This document shows, one piece after another, positions 35,075 through 45,410 of a stretch of 64,000 bases of DNA (position 1 is the first letter of the stretch; every line of letters starts with the position of its first letter). The stretch spans positions 51,342-115,341 of the forward strand of contig NZ_JADYVX010000028.1 in assembly GCF_020194175.1 (NCBI RefSeq), written 5' to 3'. Source of the stretch: Bradyrhizobium sp. BRP22. Its GTDB lineage: Bacteria; Pseudomonadota; Alphaproteobacteria; Rhizobiales; Xanthobacteraceae. The notes under the pieces were generated by a model that saw only the letters and a program-made list of their open reading frames with translations, was not told the DNA's origin and ran no database searches. A program made the translations under genes and the position numbers.

Positions 35075-35809
35075 TTAGGCCGTCAGGCCGCCGCACACGT
35101 TTACCTCGGCGCCCATGATGTAGGATGCCTCGTCCGAGGCCAGGAAAAGCACAGTCTGGGCGATCTCATCCACCGTGCCGAGGCGCTTGGCCGGAGGCAT
35201 GTGCGGGAGGGCCGCGAGGATTTCGGGGGGATTCTCCGCCAGCATGGGCGTGTCGATGATGCCCGGCAGGACGACGTTCACCCGGATCTTTTCGGCGGCT
35301 AGGTCGATAGCAGCGCAGCGGCTGATACCGCGCACCATCCACTTCGATCCGGAATAGGCGAGCATGCCGGGAAATCCTCGAACGCCCGCGCCCGAGGCGA
35401 TGTTAACGATCGAACCTCCACCGGAATCGCGCATCACCTCGCGGACCGCGGCCATGCCCAGGAAGACGCCGACGACATTCACGTTGTAGTGCAGGTCAAG
35501 GAGCGTCGGGTCGGTGTACTGCAGCGGCCGGGGCTTGTAGACGCCGGCGCTGTTGATGAGGACGTGGATAGCACCAAAGGCCTTCCGGGTCTCGGCGACG
35601 GCGTTCAGCCAATCCGACTCCGAGGTCACGTCATGGCGCACCGCGATCGCGGAGGCGCCGATGTCGGCGGCCACCTTGCGGGCCGCGGCCTCGTTGATGT
35701 CGGTGACGGCGACCTTGGCGCCTTCTGCAGCAAAGAGCTTCGCTTCGGCCGCGCCCTGGCCGCTTCCCGCCCCGGTGATGATCGCTACCTTGCCGATAAG
35801 TCTTCCCAT
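35075..35809 (-). CDS. SDR-family oxidoreductase
   Basis: A 244-residue classical short-chain dehydrogenase/reductase. TGAGSGQG is the NAD(P)-binding glycine motif, NSAG the structural motif, NIASGAG carries the catalytic Ser, YSGSK the Tyr/Lys pair, and VNVVLPGIIDTPM the C-terminal substrate loop. Start at 35809 with GAGATGGGCG upstream. It is downstream of an NTF2-like gene on the same strand, so the two are likely an operon oxidising or reducing an alcohol/ketone in the pathway; substrate unknown. Confidence 0.88.
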   Translation of the reverse strand: MGRLIGKVAIITGAGSGQGAAEAKLFAAEGAKVAVTDINEAAARKVAADIGASAIAVRHDVTSESDWLNAVAETRKAFGAIHVLINSAGVYKPRPLQYTDPTLLDLHYNVNVVGVFLGMAAVREVMRDSGGGSIVNIASGAGVRGFPGMLAYSGSKWMVRGISRCAAIDLAAEKIRVNVVLPGIIDTPMLAENPPEILAALPHMPPAKRLGTVDEIAQTVLFLASDEASYIMGAEVNVCGGLTA

Positions 35810-35891
35810 CGCCCATCTCGCTGGTGATTGTGATTGTTTCATGGGTGGACGCCGTCGAGCGCCAAACGCGCGCCGACGGCGCCCGCGCCTC

Positions 35892-36356
35892 CTACCACTC
35901 GCGGCCTTCGCGGCTCCAGCGGAAGCGCGGCTCATCTTCGCTGGTGTAGTCGGGATCAAGATAGATGTGGCAGCGCTTGATTAGGTTGTCGCGGATCTCG
36001 AAGACGTTGGCGAACCGGCCACCGGGGGTCTTCCCGCCTTCCCATTTCTTGCCCTCGATCTTCCCCATCGTGGTCCCCTCGACGACGACATAGGGATCGC
36101 GCGCCACATAGAGGAAAGTCTCCATGCGGTGGCCGAAGGCCTCCATCTGCCCGCTGATGCCCGAGACAAACCGCAGGAAGGTGTTCGGCCCCCGCCCGAT
36201 CCCGAACTTGGGGAAATAGAACTGCAGCTCCGGATGGAAGAGCTTGATGATCTCCGGATCCATCGCATCGCCCTTTCGGAAGTACTGTTGCACCAGCTCG
36301 ATGTTGCGGGCGTCTTGGGCGGTGAGCGCGGTCTTGTCGTCGGCTTCAGCAGACAA
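35892..36356 (-). CDS. NTF2/SnoaL-like protein
   Basis: A 154-residue cone-shaped NTF2-like protein (NIELVQQYFRKGDAMDPEII; FHPELQFYFPKFGIGRGPNT; FEIRDNLIKRCHIYLDPDY). Proteins of this fold can be hydratases, isomerases or ligand-binding proteins and are commonly paired with SDRs. Length is normal. It sits 82 bp upstream of the SDR gene on the same strand. The reaction is unknown. Confidence 0.82.
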   Translation of the reverse strand: MSAEADDKTALTAQDARNIELVQQYFRKGDAMDPEIIKLFHPELQFYFPKFGIGRGPNTFLRFVSGISGQMEAFGHRMETFLYVARDPYVVVEGTTMGKIEGKKWEGGKTPGGRFANVFEIRDNLIKRCHIYLDPDYTSEDEPRFRWSREGREW

Positions 36357-36440
36357 GGCGTTTCCTCCGATTTTGCGGCGCCCGGAGAACGGCCGGTGGG
36401 GTGAAATTCCTCAAGGCGGCGCTCGGATGGCGGTTCACGA

Positions 36441-36758
36441 TCATCGGACGTCTTTCCGATCGGTCCTTTCCATTCGTATGCCGGCTTCCCTGATGAGGTC
36501 GATATACTCCGGATAAGGCGGCTTCGCGAAGGCGGACAGGAAGGTGAGGTTTACGCCGAAAAGCTTGTCGGTCATATCGCGGCAGCGCGCGATCTCTCTG
36601 GCGAACGGTTCGGGCGTCTTCTGCGTGAATCCGGTGATGACGCCGAGGCCATCGGCGTTGGAGGTCGCCGTCGCAAGCGCGGCAAATCCGACATAGTGCA
36701 TACTGCCCTGAATGCTCGTATGTTCGATGCCGAAGAGATCCGTGATCCGTGTCTTCAT
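36441..36758 (-). pseudogene. Nitronate monooxygenase, N-terminal fragment
   Basis: A 105-residue frame starting MKTRITDLFGIEHTSIQGSM, the normal N-terminus of nitronate monooxygenase/2-nitropropane dioxygenase flavoproteins (the beta-barrel start with 'P...I.QG.M', then LATATSNADGLGVI and FGVNLTFL). The family has about 320-370 residues, so two thirds are gone. The stop follows a nonhomologous tail. It is a truncated remnant. Confidence 0.75.
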
Positions 36759-36787
36759 TTTTGAGGTTCCTATTGCCCGACAAACAG

Positions 36788-37705
36788 TCAACTCGACAGT
36801 GCAGCGGCGCGAATATGTTCGGCCAACACCCCCGGGATACTCACTTGAGGAAAGTGCTTGCAGGGCAATGTGCCCAGATCGATCCCGGCCTGATGGGCAA
36901 GCCGCACATTGCTGAAGAACACCTTGACCTCGAATAACTCCCCGATGGTCCACTTGATGGGCCGGCCCGCGAGTGATTTGGGATCAATCGCACCATGCTG
37001 AGGTCCAACAAGGTAACGCCGAACCCAGGTGACGTAGTTTACGGCCAGACGCTTATGGTATTCTTCGCCGAGGGCCACCCATGCGGCTTTATCCTCATTT
37101 ATGAAATTTGCGTGCAGGTCTGTGCAGGCGGCCACGATTCCGGCATCGTCCAAGTCTGCCAAATATCCCAGCGGAGAGTCTTTGCCCGATAGTTCCGGGA
37201 GCGCCGCCTCGTGAACGACGGCGCGTCGAACCAACTGTGCATAGTTGGAAACAAGGTCCAGCAGAGCCAGGCCGGCGGAACTGCAGCCGTAGATCGTCGC
37301 CTTACCAAGGCCGAGTTTTTCGATAAGCGATGCGACCTGACGGCCCAGCGCCGTCATCGATACTTCTACCCCGTCGGATACCTTGCTGCGCGAAAAGCCG
37401 GGCGTGTCGAACGTCGTCACCCGAAAATCCCTTGAAAGATTGTCCATGACCTTACCAAAGGAGCCGCAATCACCCTCGCCCGAGGGCACAAGCACAACGT
37501 CTGGCCCGCTTCCAGCCTGCTCCACATGCCACGTGATCTCACCCGACGGCTCGACCGTCCGGACCGTGGACCGGACCACCGAATTGGGCGCCCCTTGCTG
37601 CTTCTGATCGGCCGATCCGATACCTTGCGCTCGCGCCACGAATGGCATTGCGGCGCTACCAATCGCCAACGAAGTCTCTAGCAGTCCGCGCCGAGTAACT
37701 GTCAT
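36788..37705 (-). CDS. Exported alpha/beta hydrolase
   Basis: A 305-residue hydrolase with an N-terminal signal peptide of Tat appearance (TVTRRGLLETSLAIGSAAM, cleavage near FVARAQG). The catalytic Ser is in IYGCSSAGLALL (GxSxG), the oxyanion strand is VVLVPSGEGDCGSF and the probable His is in CKHFPQVSIPG. It is likely periplasmic. It lies 215 bp from the double-barrel gene on the same strand. Substrate unknown. Confidence 0.78.
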   Translation of the reverse strand: MTVTRRGLLETSLAIGSAAMPFVARAQGIGSADQKQQGAPNSVVRSTVRTVEPSGEITWHVEQAGSGPDVVLVPSGEGDCGSFGKVMDNLSRDFRVTTFDTPGFSRSKVSDGVEVSMTALGRQVASLIEKLGLGKATIYGCSSAGLALLDLVSNYAQLVRRAVVHEAALPELSGKDSPLGYLADLDDAGIVAACTDLHANFINEDKAAWVALGEEYHKRLAVNYVTWVRRYLVGPQHGAIDPKSLAGRPIKWTIGELFEVKVFFSNVRLAHQAGIDLGTLPCKHFPQVSIPGVLAEHIRAAALSS

Positions 37706-37919
37706 CTTCTCTCTCCATTTCTGTTTGTGAATCGAACTAACGCATCTTGCGGGTAAACGCTGCGATGCGAACCGGCATCTTCATTTTCCAGCACCTCCAA
37801 TTGCAGCCCGGCGTCTACGGAGCCGCCGAGCCCTCACTCGAAGTGGATGGCTTCCACTATTCGCAAATCCAGATCGACTGCTCTCCGATGGCGTCGGCCG
37901 GCTGGTCGTAGCGGCCAGG

Positions 37920-40061
37920 TTAGAACTTCATGGTAACGCCCGCATATACCGTCTCCTCAGTGCAGCTTCGATTGCTGATGCCGTTTGCGAAGGAACACAG
38001 TCGGTTGGCAGGATTGCCCGCATCAAGCCCAAACTTGTTCTTCCAATAACGATAAGCGACGAAAGCATCGATGAAATGCGAGTAGCGTTTGCCCCACAGC
38101 ACCTTGCTAACGTCAAAGGTCAAGCGGATCGGCTCCGATTTGATCTCGGTCGCTGTGTTCATCGACGACGGCAACGTATACGCGCCGTAGGCGCCATTGC
38201 CCTTGGGGCCGTAGAATCCAGCCTGCCCGCTCACCGAAAAATAACGCAGGCTCTCCGGCAGAAAACCGAGCTCCATGCCGTACCCGATCTCAAGCGCCCA
38301 GGTCGGATTGAAGTGGAGATTGCCGTCGATCGTTCCTGTAAGCCCCGCGGGCATGGTTCCGACGTAGGGCGGCTGGCCGAGTATCCCGAGGCCGGCGGGC
38401 GTATTCCCGGCGTCGTTTCCATAGGCGAAAATCGAGTGGTTCCACTCCTGATAGTACAACGGCGCAATGTTGAAATAGCCGCCGTAAGGTAGGTCGAAGG
38501 CAAATTGCAGACCGGCAACGACGGCCTTCTTGTCAGACGCGTCGAATGTTCTTGTCATCCGAACATCGGCGCCAACCAGGGCCGAGACGTTGCGCAAAGG
38601 GCCGGCGCTGAAAGCTCGTGTGCCGAAGATCTCATTAAACCCAAACGAGCTGCGCAGCGAAGCATCGAATTCGAGGTTGCCCGCGCAGGGCGCGCTTGCA
38701 CCGAACGCCGACGTGACGTCATTGATCGCCACGCTGCATGGCGTGCTCGGATCCCGGTGATCGGACTTCAGAAATTCCGCACGGAAGACGTTCGTACCGT
38801 AAGCCCAAACGTCCTGATGCGTGTAGGCAACAACCTGCTTCTGGGTCCGCGCGGTCTGGCCTGGCGAGGACGCATCCGGCAGCACCGCGTATGTCAAGCG
38901 GTCATCGGAATTCTTCAGGAACGGCAGGCCAAACACGGACATCGCCGGCGCGCTGGGTACATCGTCGCCGACCTTCATGGTGATTCCATAAAACACCCCG
39001 CCGCCCGTACAGGCTCCGTTTGACCGACCATCTGCGGTCAAGCACACGCCGCGAGCAACCGCATCATTGTAGCCGGTCTCATTCTTGGCGTATCGCCACG
39101 CCGTCCAGACGTCGATCAGGTGCGAATATTTTGGGCCCCAGAAGTACTTGCTCACATCGAACGTCAAGCGAATTGGTTCACTTGTAAGCGAAACAGCTCT
39201 GGTAAGTCCGGGCGTCAGAGCTCCGATGGGAGCTCCTAGCCCTTGCGGACCAAGGATCGAAGCACGGGCGCTGATCGAAAAAAACTGCAGGTTCTCTGGG
39301 AGAAAACCCAGCTCCATGAAGTAGCTCAGATCAACGCCCCACGTCGAGTCGAACTGCGTGATGCCATCGGGCGTTCCAGGAAATGGCGCTGCTCCCATAC
39401 CAACCGTGACGCTCATGGGAAGATTCGTCGTATTGTACTCCCACTTCTGATAATAGAGCGGTGTGACGCTGAAATAGCCCTTATAGGGCAAGGTAAGATT
39501 GAATTGCACACCCGCCATGAGCGCCGACAGGGAGGGCCCAGAAACGGCGTTAAAAAAGCTAACGTCAGCCCCCACCATGAAGGAGATTCCGCTCAAGGGA
39601 CCGACGGAGAACGCCTTTGTGTCGAACAGCTCGTTCCAGCCAAACGTACTACGAAGATTCGCGAACGCCCCTCCGGCTCCGGCGCACAAGCCAGTAGGCA
39701 CGGACTGTGCCGTTCCAACACACGGGGTCGTGGGAACCGAATGGTCGAAATTTACGTACGCCACGTTGACGAAATTGGTGCCATAGGCCCACACATCGAA
39801 GTGCGTGAAGGCAGCCGTATTCAATATGCCCTTTGCCGAATATCCAGGAGCGACACGGGTCCCCCAGGAATAGCTGATCCGATTGTCGTTTACGAAAAAG
39901 AACGGCCTCGCGGTATCGCGTAACGTACGTTTTGGCGCTTTGCGCGTCATGCTGGTCTTATCCGAGTCCCGATCGCCCCCTGTACCGGATTGGTCGCCCG
40001 CCTGCGCTCCGCCCACTAGGCAAAACGCTACCGCGGCCGCAATCAGCAGCCCCCTCCACAT
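37920..40061 (-). CDS. Tandem double barrel-like outer-membrane protein
   Basis: A 713-residue exported protein made of two successive copies of the barrel-like unit seen once in the 342-residue gene at 32814. Signal peptide about 1-21. Unit 1 (about residues 52-368) and unit 2 (about 380-713) each show the same order: FxxNDxRxxY, xTHxDVWAYGTN, RSxFGxNExFxTxAFSxGPL, LPYxGYFxxxPLYYQxW, SEPIRLTFDVSK, GxTMK(F). Unit 2 ends with the terminal Phe. AGGAGG precedes the ATG. This is a clear gene-internal duplication with no stop between units. It may form two adjacent channels or one enlarged barrel. Confidence 0.85.
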   Translation of the reverse strand: MWRGLLIAAAVAFCLVGGAQAGDQSGTGGDRDSDKTSMTRKAPKRTLRDTARPFFFVNDNRISYSWGTRVAPGYSAKGILNTAAFTHFDVWAYGTNFVNVAYVNFDHSVPTTPCVGTAQSVPTGLCAGAGGAFANLRSTFGWNELFDTKAFSVGPLSGISFMVGADVSFFNAVSGPSLSALMAGVQFNLTLPYKGYFSVTPLYYQKWEYNTTNLPMSVTVGMGAAPFPGTPDGITQFDSTWGVDLSYFMELGFLPENLQFFSISARASILGPQGLGAPIGALTPGLTRAVSLTSEPIRLTFDVSKYFWGPKYSHLIDVWTAWRYAKNETGYNDAVARGVCLTADGRSNGACTGGGVFYGITMKVGDDVPSAPAMSVFGLPFLKNSDDRLTYAVLPDASSPGQTARTQKQVVAYTHQDVWAYGTNVFRAEFLKSDHRDPSTPCSVAINDVTSAFGASAPCAGNLEFDASLRSSFGFNEIFGTRAFSAGPLRNVSALVGADVRMTRTFDASDKKAVVAGLQFAFDLPYGGYFNIAPLYYQEWNHSIFAYGNDAGNTPAGLGILGQPPYVGTMPAGLTGTIDGNLHFNPTWALEIGYGMELGFLPESLRYFSVSGQAGFYGPKGNGAYGAYTLPSSMNTATEIKSEPIRLTFDVSKVLWGKRYSHFIDAFVAYRYWKNKFGLDAGNPANRLCSFANGISNRSCTEETVYAGVTMKF

Positions 40062-40457
40062 CGTTTCCTCCTGGTGTTGACCGCGTCGCGCCCGAAGGCG
40101 CGGTCAGTCAGCTTTTTGTTCAATCAAGCTGCCTCAACGAAGTCGACGTTGCAAGCTATTTTTCGACGTTCGAGTCGTTTTCGTTGACATCGTCCACTTC
40201 ACGTGTGGTTCGGCCGCCGCGTCACGAATGAACACGGCGACCCGGAAGAATGAAGGCGTCACGCAGCAGGATGAGCTCCTATTATCCCGCTTCGCAGTAT
40301 CCGGGAGGACGAAGCCCACCGGTTCGATGGACGGGCTCCAAAACCAACTTGACAAGAACGTCACTGCAGCGGAGATTTCGACACAAAAGTCGATTACTAG
40401 TCTTATCAGTCAAATTGGAAATGACTTGGTGTCGCAAGCAGCAGCGAGGAGTTAAAC
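40062..40457. other. Intergenic, possible operator
   Basis: No supported gene. It contains the promoter side of the double-barrel gene and, at 40378-40393, TCGAC-ACAAAA-GTCGA, a palindrome similar to those at 28226 and 53108, compatible with a regulator site for the adjacent remnants. Confidence 0.5.
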
Positions 40458-40725
40458 AATTGACCGCCGTTTCTCCTGTCACGACACACCTTGCCGACCG
40501 TCAAATCTCCGCATTGCTGGCGCGCGCCAGCAGGCCGAACCCGCAGGGATTGATCATAGCCGTTCATGGCGGAGGCTACGACGCCAGCTACTTCAACGTT
40601 GCTCCGAGCGCCGGTAACAGCCTGCTGGAGACCGCCGCCGGCGGCCGGGCGGCATGCGATCGCAGTGACCCGCCCCGGCTACACCGATCCCGAAAGCGTG
40701 CAGACTTCCTGAACCACTTCCCCAA
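40458..40725 (+). pseudogene. Alpha/beta hydrolase N-terminal remnant
   Basis: A TTG-started frame reads DRQISALLARASRPNPQGLI, AVHGGGYDASYFNVAPSAGN (oxyanion HGGG region), then shifts frame near 40645 to AIAVTRPGYTDPESVQTS and stops. The nucleophile elbow and the rest of the enzyme are absent. It is a truncated hydrolase. Confidence 0.65.
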
Positions 40726-40913
40726 CGCATCGGACCGAGCGTCCCGTCGCGGGCGGGCACTCGATCGAGCACCACAGAGCCGGCCCGACCGTCTCCCGCG
40801 AACAACTCCACCATCTGCAGCGCTGGATGAGTTGAGGGAGGCCGGTCCGAGCGCCCCGACAGATTTAGCTTGGTGATCTGGCCGAGGACGGCTGTGCGAG
40901 AAGGAAGCTTTGT

Positions 40914-41427
40914 ATGCTGACCTCTACAGAAGATCTCGCCGCATTCGCGGCAGAACAGCGGGAAGTGATCATTTCCAAGGTACCATTCCGCGTACGGCGG
41001 GCCGTCAGATGGTCGGAGTGCGATCCGGCCGGCGTCGTCTATACCGGGCAATTCTCGGAGTATCTATTGTCGTCCATCTATCTGTTTTCGACGTCATATC
41101 CTCGACGCAACCTGGCAGGAGATCAAAACCTCGATGAGGGTGGATACGCCGGCAAAAGCCATTTCGATGATATTCAACGGGTCGCTTTGGCCGGATGACG
41201 TCTTTGACGTCCATGTCCGAGTCGGAGAAATCAGGATGCGTTCATTCGATTTCAAGGCCGTCGCAACCCGCGCCGACAACGGAACCAATGTTTTCGAAGG
41301 GACGGTCGCGGCGATCTGTGTTTCATCCGACGACCGCTGCAGGTCGGTCCCTATTCCCGAAGCTTTGCGAACGCGCCTCGAACTCGGTGGTCAGGTCGAC
41401 GGAAACGTTTCCCGCGACGCTCAGTGA
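40914..41427 (+). pseudogene. Hotdog thioesterase (4HBT type), frameshifted
   Basis: The first frame gives RVRRAVRWSECDPAGVVYTG, the catalytic Asp region of 4-hydroxybenzoyl-CoA thioesterase-type enzymes. Near 41098 the frame shifts by one base and the rest follows: TWQEIKTSMRVDTPAKAIS, FNGSLWPDDVFDVHVRVGEI, FDFKAVATRADNGTNVFEGT. Both halves are well conserved and the total length (about 170 codons) is normal. The gene is broken or misread; if intact it would hydrolyse aryl-CoA thioesters. Confidence 0.75.
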
Positions 41428-41468
41428 ATCTCCTCCACGCGGCTCAATCTAGATCGAGGATCAACAGG

Positions 41469-42452
41469 TGATGACCCAAGAAGCTCGTTATGTGACGTTC
41501 GACAGCTACGTCCGTCGGGCGAGTTGCGGCCGTCGCACTTCGCGATACGCACGCGAATGCTAGAACCTCTGCCGGAGGGAGAAGTTCTGCTCCGGCCGGT
41601 GGCCTTTCGATTGATCCATCGCATCGCCCGCGGCTCAGCGCCAAGTCCGCTTGCCGGTGCCGTCCCACGTGCCTGGTCAGCCGCTGTCCGGACCGGCTGT
41701 GGCGCGCGTCGTCCGATCTCGTCATCCCGATCATGCGCCCGGCGCGCTCGTGGCTGGCCTCCTGCCGTGGGCAGATTGCCTCGTCTGGCACTCCGAATCG
41801 GACCCTATAGGGCTGACGACGATCGATCGGTCGCGCACCAATCCCATGCACGTGGTAGAAGCCTACGGCTTCACCGGCTTCACCGACTATTTCGGCATCG
41901 TCGAATTTGCCGGGGGTCGCGGGCGGCGACACTGTTCTCGTGTCAGCCGCCGCCGGCGCACTGGGCTCGTGTGGTCGGACTGTCGAGCACGCAGGAGAAG
42001 CGCGACATTCTGACCGGCAAGGTTGGCTTCGATGCGGCACTTGACCATCGCAGCCCCTTTTAAGCACCGAACTAGCCGCGCTCGTGCCTTCCGGCCCGAA
42101 AGTCTATTTCAATCTGGTCGGCGTGCGGTGAGCCAGGCCGTCATGAGCCAAATGCGCCGGCCCGCCTTCGTGATCGCCTACGGTCCGATCTCCGGCTATG
42201 ACGACCAGAGCGCGTGGATGATCGACACGTTGCCGATCCACCAATGGACTGCGCCTCGAAAGCTTCAAGTCTTTGCATTTCCGCGATCGTTGGGACGCGG
42301 CATCGCCGACAGCTTGCCGAATGAGTAGATGGCGGCAAGCTGGCGCAGTTGACCACGGACGAGAGCGGGCTAGAAGCGTTGCCAGTCGCGCTTCGCGCGC
42401 TGTTCAATGGCGACAGTACCGGCAAGAAGGTGGTCAATCTTCCAGAGGAGTG
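41469..42452 (+). pseudogene. NADP-dependent oxidoreductase (MDR/CurA type), decayed
   Basis: Segments in several frames match zinc-independent medium-chain reductases (2-alkenal/curcumin reductase group): PSHFAIRTRMLEPLPEGEVL, VVEAYGFTGFTDYFGIVEFA, GDTVLVSAAAGALGS (nucleotide-binding region in another frame), FVIAYGPISGYDD and ALRALFNGDSTGKKVVNLPE. At least four frameshifts are needed. Non-functional. Confidence 0.75.
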
Positions 42453-42701
42453 AGAGCCTGTTTGGGAATCGCCGCTTCGCCTTTCTCAAGATTAGCGAAT
42501 GTCAATTTCCGCAAGCATTCGCAGAGGAGATCATACCCTTCGAAGGTTCGGCATGGGATCACATTGATCAGGGCCGTTCGCGGTCACCGTCATGGTGATC
42601 GGGAACCTATCGAATACACTCATGACCGGCGGCACCTCGAACGCGGTTGGTCCGTGGCCTTCTGGACGCCGGCGGAATATCTCGCCGCTTTCAGCTCCGA
42701 C

Positions 42702-43403
42702 CTAAGGGGCCGAACCGATCACTTTTTCCAGAAGGGAGATATCCTGCTTCAGTGACCGTATCAGATTCTGCACCTTTTGCGTTCCGTTGGAACGGCCGAC
42801 CGGCTGGACGACGCCGTGGAACGCGATGTCAACGAGTATCTCGGACAATTCCTCGGGAGATTTCCGCCCAGTGGGGGAATACCACCACGACGTCCAATTC
42901 GCGATCCCGAGAATTGAAAGCGCGGCTATCCTGGCATCGACAGGTCTCAGTTCGCCACGGTCAATACCTTGCGAAATGACCTTCGCATAGAGGTCAAGCA
43001 CCCGCCGGCGGGTTTGATCGAATTTCTGCCTGATCGGGGGTGGCATCTCCACGGCGAGTTTGTCGAGAACCCGCAAACGGGCACCTCCGGTCAAGCGCCG
43101 GTGGATCAGGTGCGTCAGCAACGCCTGCAGTACATCGCGAGCAGAACCTCTCGGTCTCGTATCCGCCGTCGCCACGTATTCTCCAACTACGCTGGCGTCC
43201 TCCTGCACCAGCGCCTCGAGAATCTCTTCCTTGCTTTTGAAGTAGTGATAGACCGACGACCGGCTTAGATCGAGAGCCAGCGCGATGTCTTGAATAGTGG
43301 TTTGTGAAAAGCCCTTCTGCTCGAAAAGCTCGGCTGCCTTCGCAAGAAATTCCTGCAAGACAAGTTCTTTTCTCGGAGAAGATGCTTTCTTCTTGGATTT
43401 CAT
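42702..43403 (-). CDS. TetR/AcrR-family regulator
   Basis: A 233-residue TetR-type repressor. Helix-turn-helix: KAAELFEQKGFSQTTIQDIA, LALDLSRSSVYHYFKSKEEI. The C-terminal ligand-binding region (RRVLDLYAKVISQGIDRGEL, ILGIANWTSWWYSPTGRKSP, EELSEILVDIAFHGV) is the TetR_C type typical of regulators of fatty-acid or aromatic-acyl-CoA genes. It is intact and may act on the palindromic sites at 28226, 40378 and 53108, which is inference. Confidence 0.88.
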   Translation of the reverse strand: MKSKKKASSPRKELVLQEFLAKAAELFEQKGFSQTTIQDIALALDLSRSSVYHYFKSKEEILEALVQEDASVVGEYVATADTRPRGSARDVLQALLTHLIHRRLTGGARLRVLDKLAVEMPPPIRQKFDQTRRRVLDLYAKVISQGIDRGELRPVDARIAALSILGIANWTSWWYSPTGRKSPEELSEILVDIAFHGVVQPVGRSNGTQKVQNLIRSLKQDISLLEKVIGSAP

Positions 43404-44414
43404 TGTGCCCCGGTCCCTGTAAAGAGGTGTCGACTTGGCCCACTTCCGATGCTGCCTCTCTCGTCAGGGTCGGCTGCATATCTCATGATGACGGGACAGC
43501 GATCCCCCTGACCGACGGGGGGCAATTTCGACGGAGCAACTGGACAAGCTTGTGGTGAGGGATTCATGTGCCTAAGCGGATTCTTTTCGATATTATTGAC
43601 CCGGTCAAGTGGTCTTCAGCAGTTTCTCCCTTCGTTCGTCGCCAGCCGCCTGAGTGGTGACCCCATGGATATTTTGGCCCGGATGCGTCGGAGTATCGAT
43701 GATGTGGATCCCGACATGGCGGACGATTCAGCGATATCTGTCGGCACCGCGATTTTGACCTTGCCATCGCCGATGGTTGGGCCCGTCGCGAGCACCAGAC
43801 TGCGCCCGCGCAATGTCGATCGCAGCCGCCATGGCGAGATACCAGAGCCTCGTGAAGACGCCTGCGGCGTCTTCCGGACGGGCGGGGAAGCAGAAACGGG
43901 CTCGACTACTAACTCCCCACGCCGAAGCATTGGGCGGCAGCTCCGCAGCTTCGAGGCTGGAGTGATTTGCGCCTTGAGGAGCACCGGGCGCTCGTGACCA
44001 TGACGAAGGCCGGTGCAAGCCGATGGCGCCTCCAGCCGATTAAGATGGCGAAGATCAACGACTATCTGCGAGCCTCTGCCGCTCCGGTACAATGGCAATG
44101 AGACGATGCCGCTAATCGAGATGCCCGGTCGGTCCGGAGTCTCTCTCGTACTCCCAATGCTTCCGCTCAAGGCCGCTGCATCACTGCCACCCTCACCATC
44201 AAGAGACTGCCTCAAGGTCACGCCTCAAAGGCGGCCGTTTGCTCTGGCAAGCGCCATGGTCAGCCGGCATTGCGCGCTGGCGATAATATTCGGCCGTCAA
44301 GGACCTCGCCCGCGCGCGAGCGGGTCATCGGCGCCATGATGACGCGATTGGGGAGATCGAGATCGCCGATGCGGAGCGGGGACGAGAGCAAAGATAAAGA
44401 TATGGAGCGGCCGA
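43404..44414. other. Gene-poor stretch
   Basis: About one kilobase without a convincing gene. A minus-strand frame (43616-44221) is open for 201 codons but its composition is arginine/serine-rich and resembles no family; segments such as FTRLWYLAMAAAIDIARAQS appear in another frame, hinting at an old, multiply shifted coding sequence of unknown identity. Confidence 0.4.
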
Positions 44415-45332
44415 TCAGCGGAATACTGGGATGGTGCCAGAGGCCGTGCGCCGATCGCCTGCCTCCTGCATGTTGCGTCCGAGTTCGGCAATGCGGCTTT
44501 CGCCGGCTGCCAAGGCTTGTGCCGATGTATGGACCGAGTAATAGCCGAGATGTAGCGGGTACGGATGCGGCACGGCCGAACCCAGCACGAACACGGCGTC
44601 GTCCCTGCCAGACGCGGCGAGCTCGATCGGCGCTTGCCCCGACTCGAAGATCACCATCTCACCTGCCGCAACGGGAGAGCCGGCGTCGAGTGAACCTTTG
44701 GCGAGCGCCAGCCATCCTACGGTGTGGTCGGCAGGCGGCGCGTAGGTCCAGCGCTCGCCGGGCCGCAGCGTGACGAGGAGATAGTTGACGCCTTCCAGCG
44801 CGGGCACCGGACTTTGCACACCTTGATGGCTGCCCACGATGATATGGGCGGGCCCTGCGCTCACCATGTCCTTGGCTTCGATATAGCGGCTTACTGGTTC
44901 GCTGTTCTCCAGCTCGGCGGGCAGCGATAGCCAGAGCTGAAAGCCAAGGATGCGCGGCACGTCCTCGCCGGACAATTCCTTGCCATGCCAGACCCCGCCA
45001 CCGGCGCGCATCCATTCGACGCCTCCATAGCCGAGCGTTCCGGAGCCGATCGCCGGATCGCTGTAGCACATGCTGCCTTCGACGATGACGGTTACGGTCG
45101 CGATCCCGGAATGGGGATGAAGCGGCATGTCCCGCATGCCTTGGATGGTCGCCCCGTCTGCATCGAAGATATCGAGAAACACGAAGGGTTTCAGAAACTG
45201 GCCGAGGTCGGACGGACTCATCAGCCGCGTGATCGGCCCTCCCGATTGATGACCGCGTGTGCGTCGCATGATCTTGCGCGGCACGACTGCCATTGCCGCG
45301 GTAGCGTTGCTGGAAGCAGTGGATACGGACAT
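44415..45332 (-). CDS. Pirin family protein
   Basis: A 305-residue bicupin. N-terminal pirin motif: LKPFVFLDIFDADGA, MPLHPHSGIATVTVIVEGSM (metal-binding HPH), GGVEWMRAGGGVWHGKEL. C-terminal cupin: VGWLALAKGSLDAGSPVAAG. Pirins are iron-binding cupins, some with quercetinase activity. I start at 45332 (GGGGG 8 nt upstream); 20 extra codons are possible. Last gene of the LysR-linked minus-strand run, 78 bp after the LLM gene. Confidence 0.88.
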   Translation of the reverse strand: MSVSTASSNATAAMAVVPRKIMRRTRGHQSGGPITRLMSPSDLGQFLKPFVFLDIFDADGATIQGMRDMPLHPHSGIATVTVIVEGSMCYSDPAIGSGTLGYGGVEWMRAGGGVWHGKELSGEDVPRILGFQLWLSLPAELENSEPVSRYIEAKDMVSAGPAHIIVGSHQGVQSPVPALEGVNYLLVTLRPGERWTYAPPADHTVGWLALAKGSLDAGSPVAAGEMVIFESGQAPIELAASGRDDAVFVLGSAVPHPYPLHLGYYSVHTSAQALAAGESRIAELGRNMQEAGDRRTASGTIPVFR

Positions 45333-45410
45333 AGGACCCCCTTCAGGTGTCGGTGGCACGACTTCGGAACGGATCAGGCCAACGATCATCATTGCTTTGG
45401 AATTGCGCGT

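Noticed and set aside
37764..37912. Short plus-strand frame starting MRTGIFIFQHLQ, perhaps a luciferase-like monooxygenase start
   Set aside because: Only about 12 residues look family-like; the rest has no match and there is no continuation.
43616..44221. 201-codon minus-strand frame in gene-poor region
   Set aside because: Biased composition and no homologous motif; likely a chance frame over decayed DNA.
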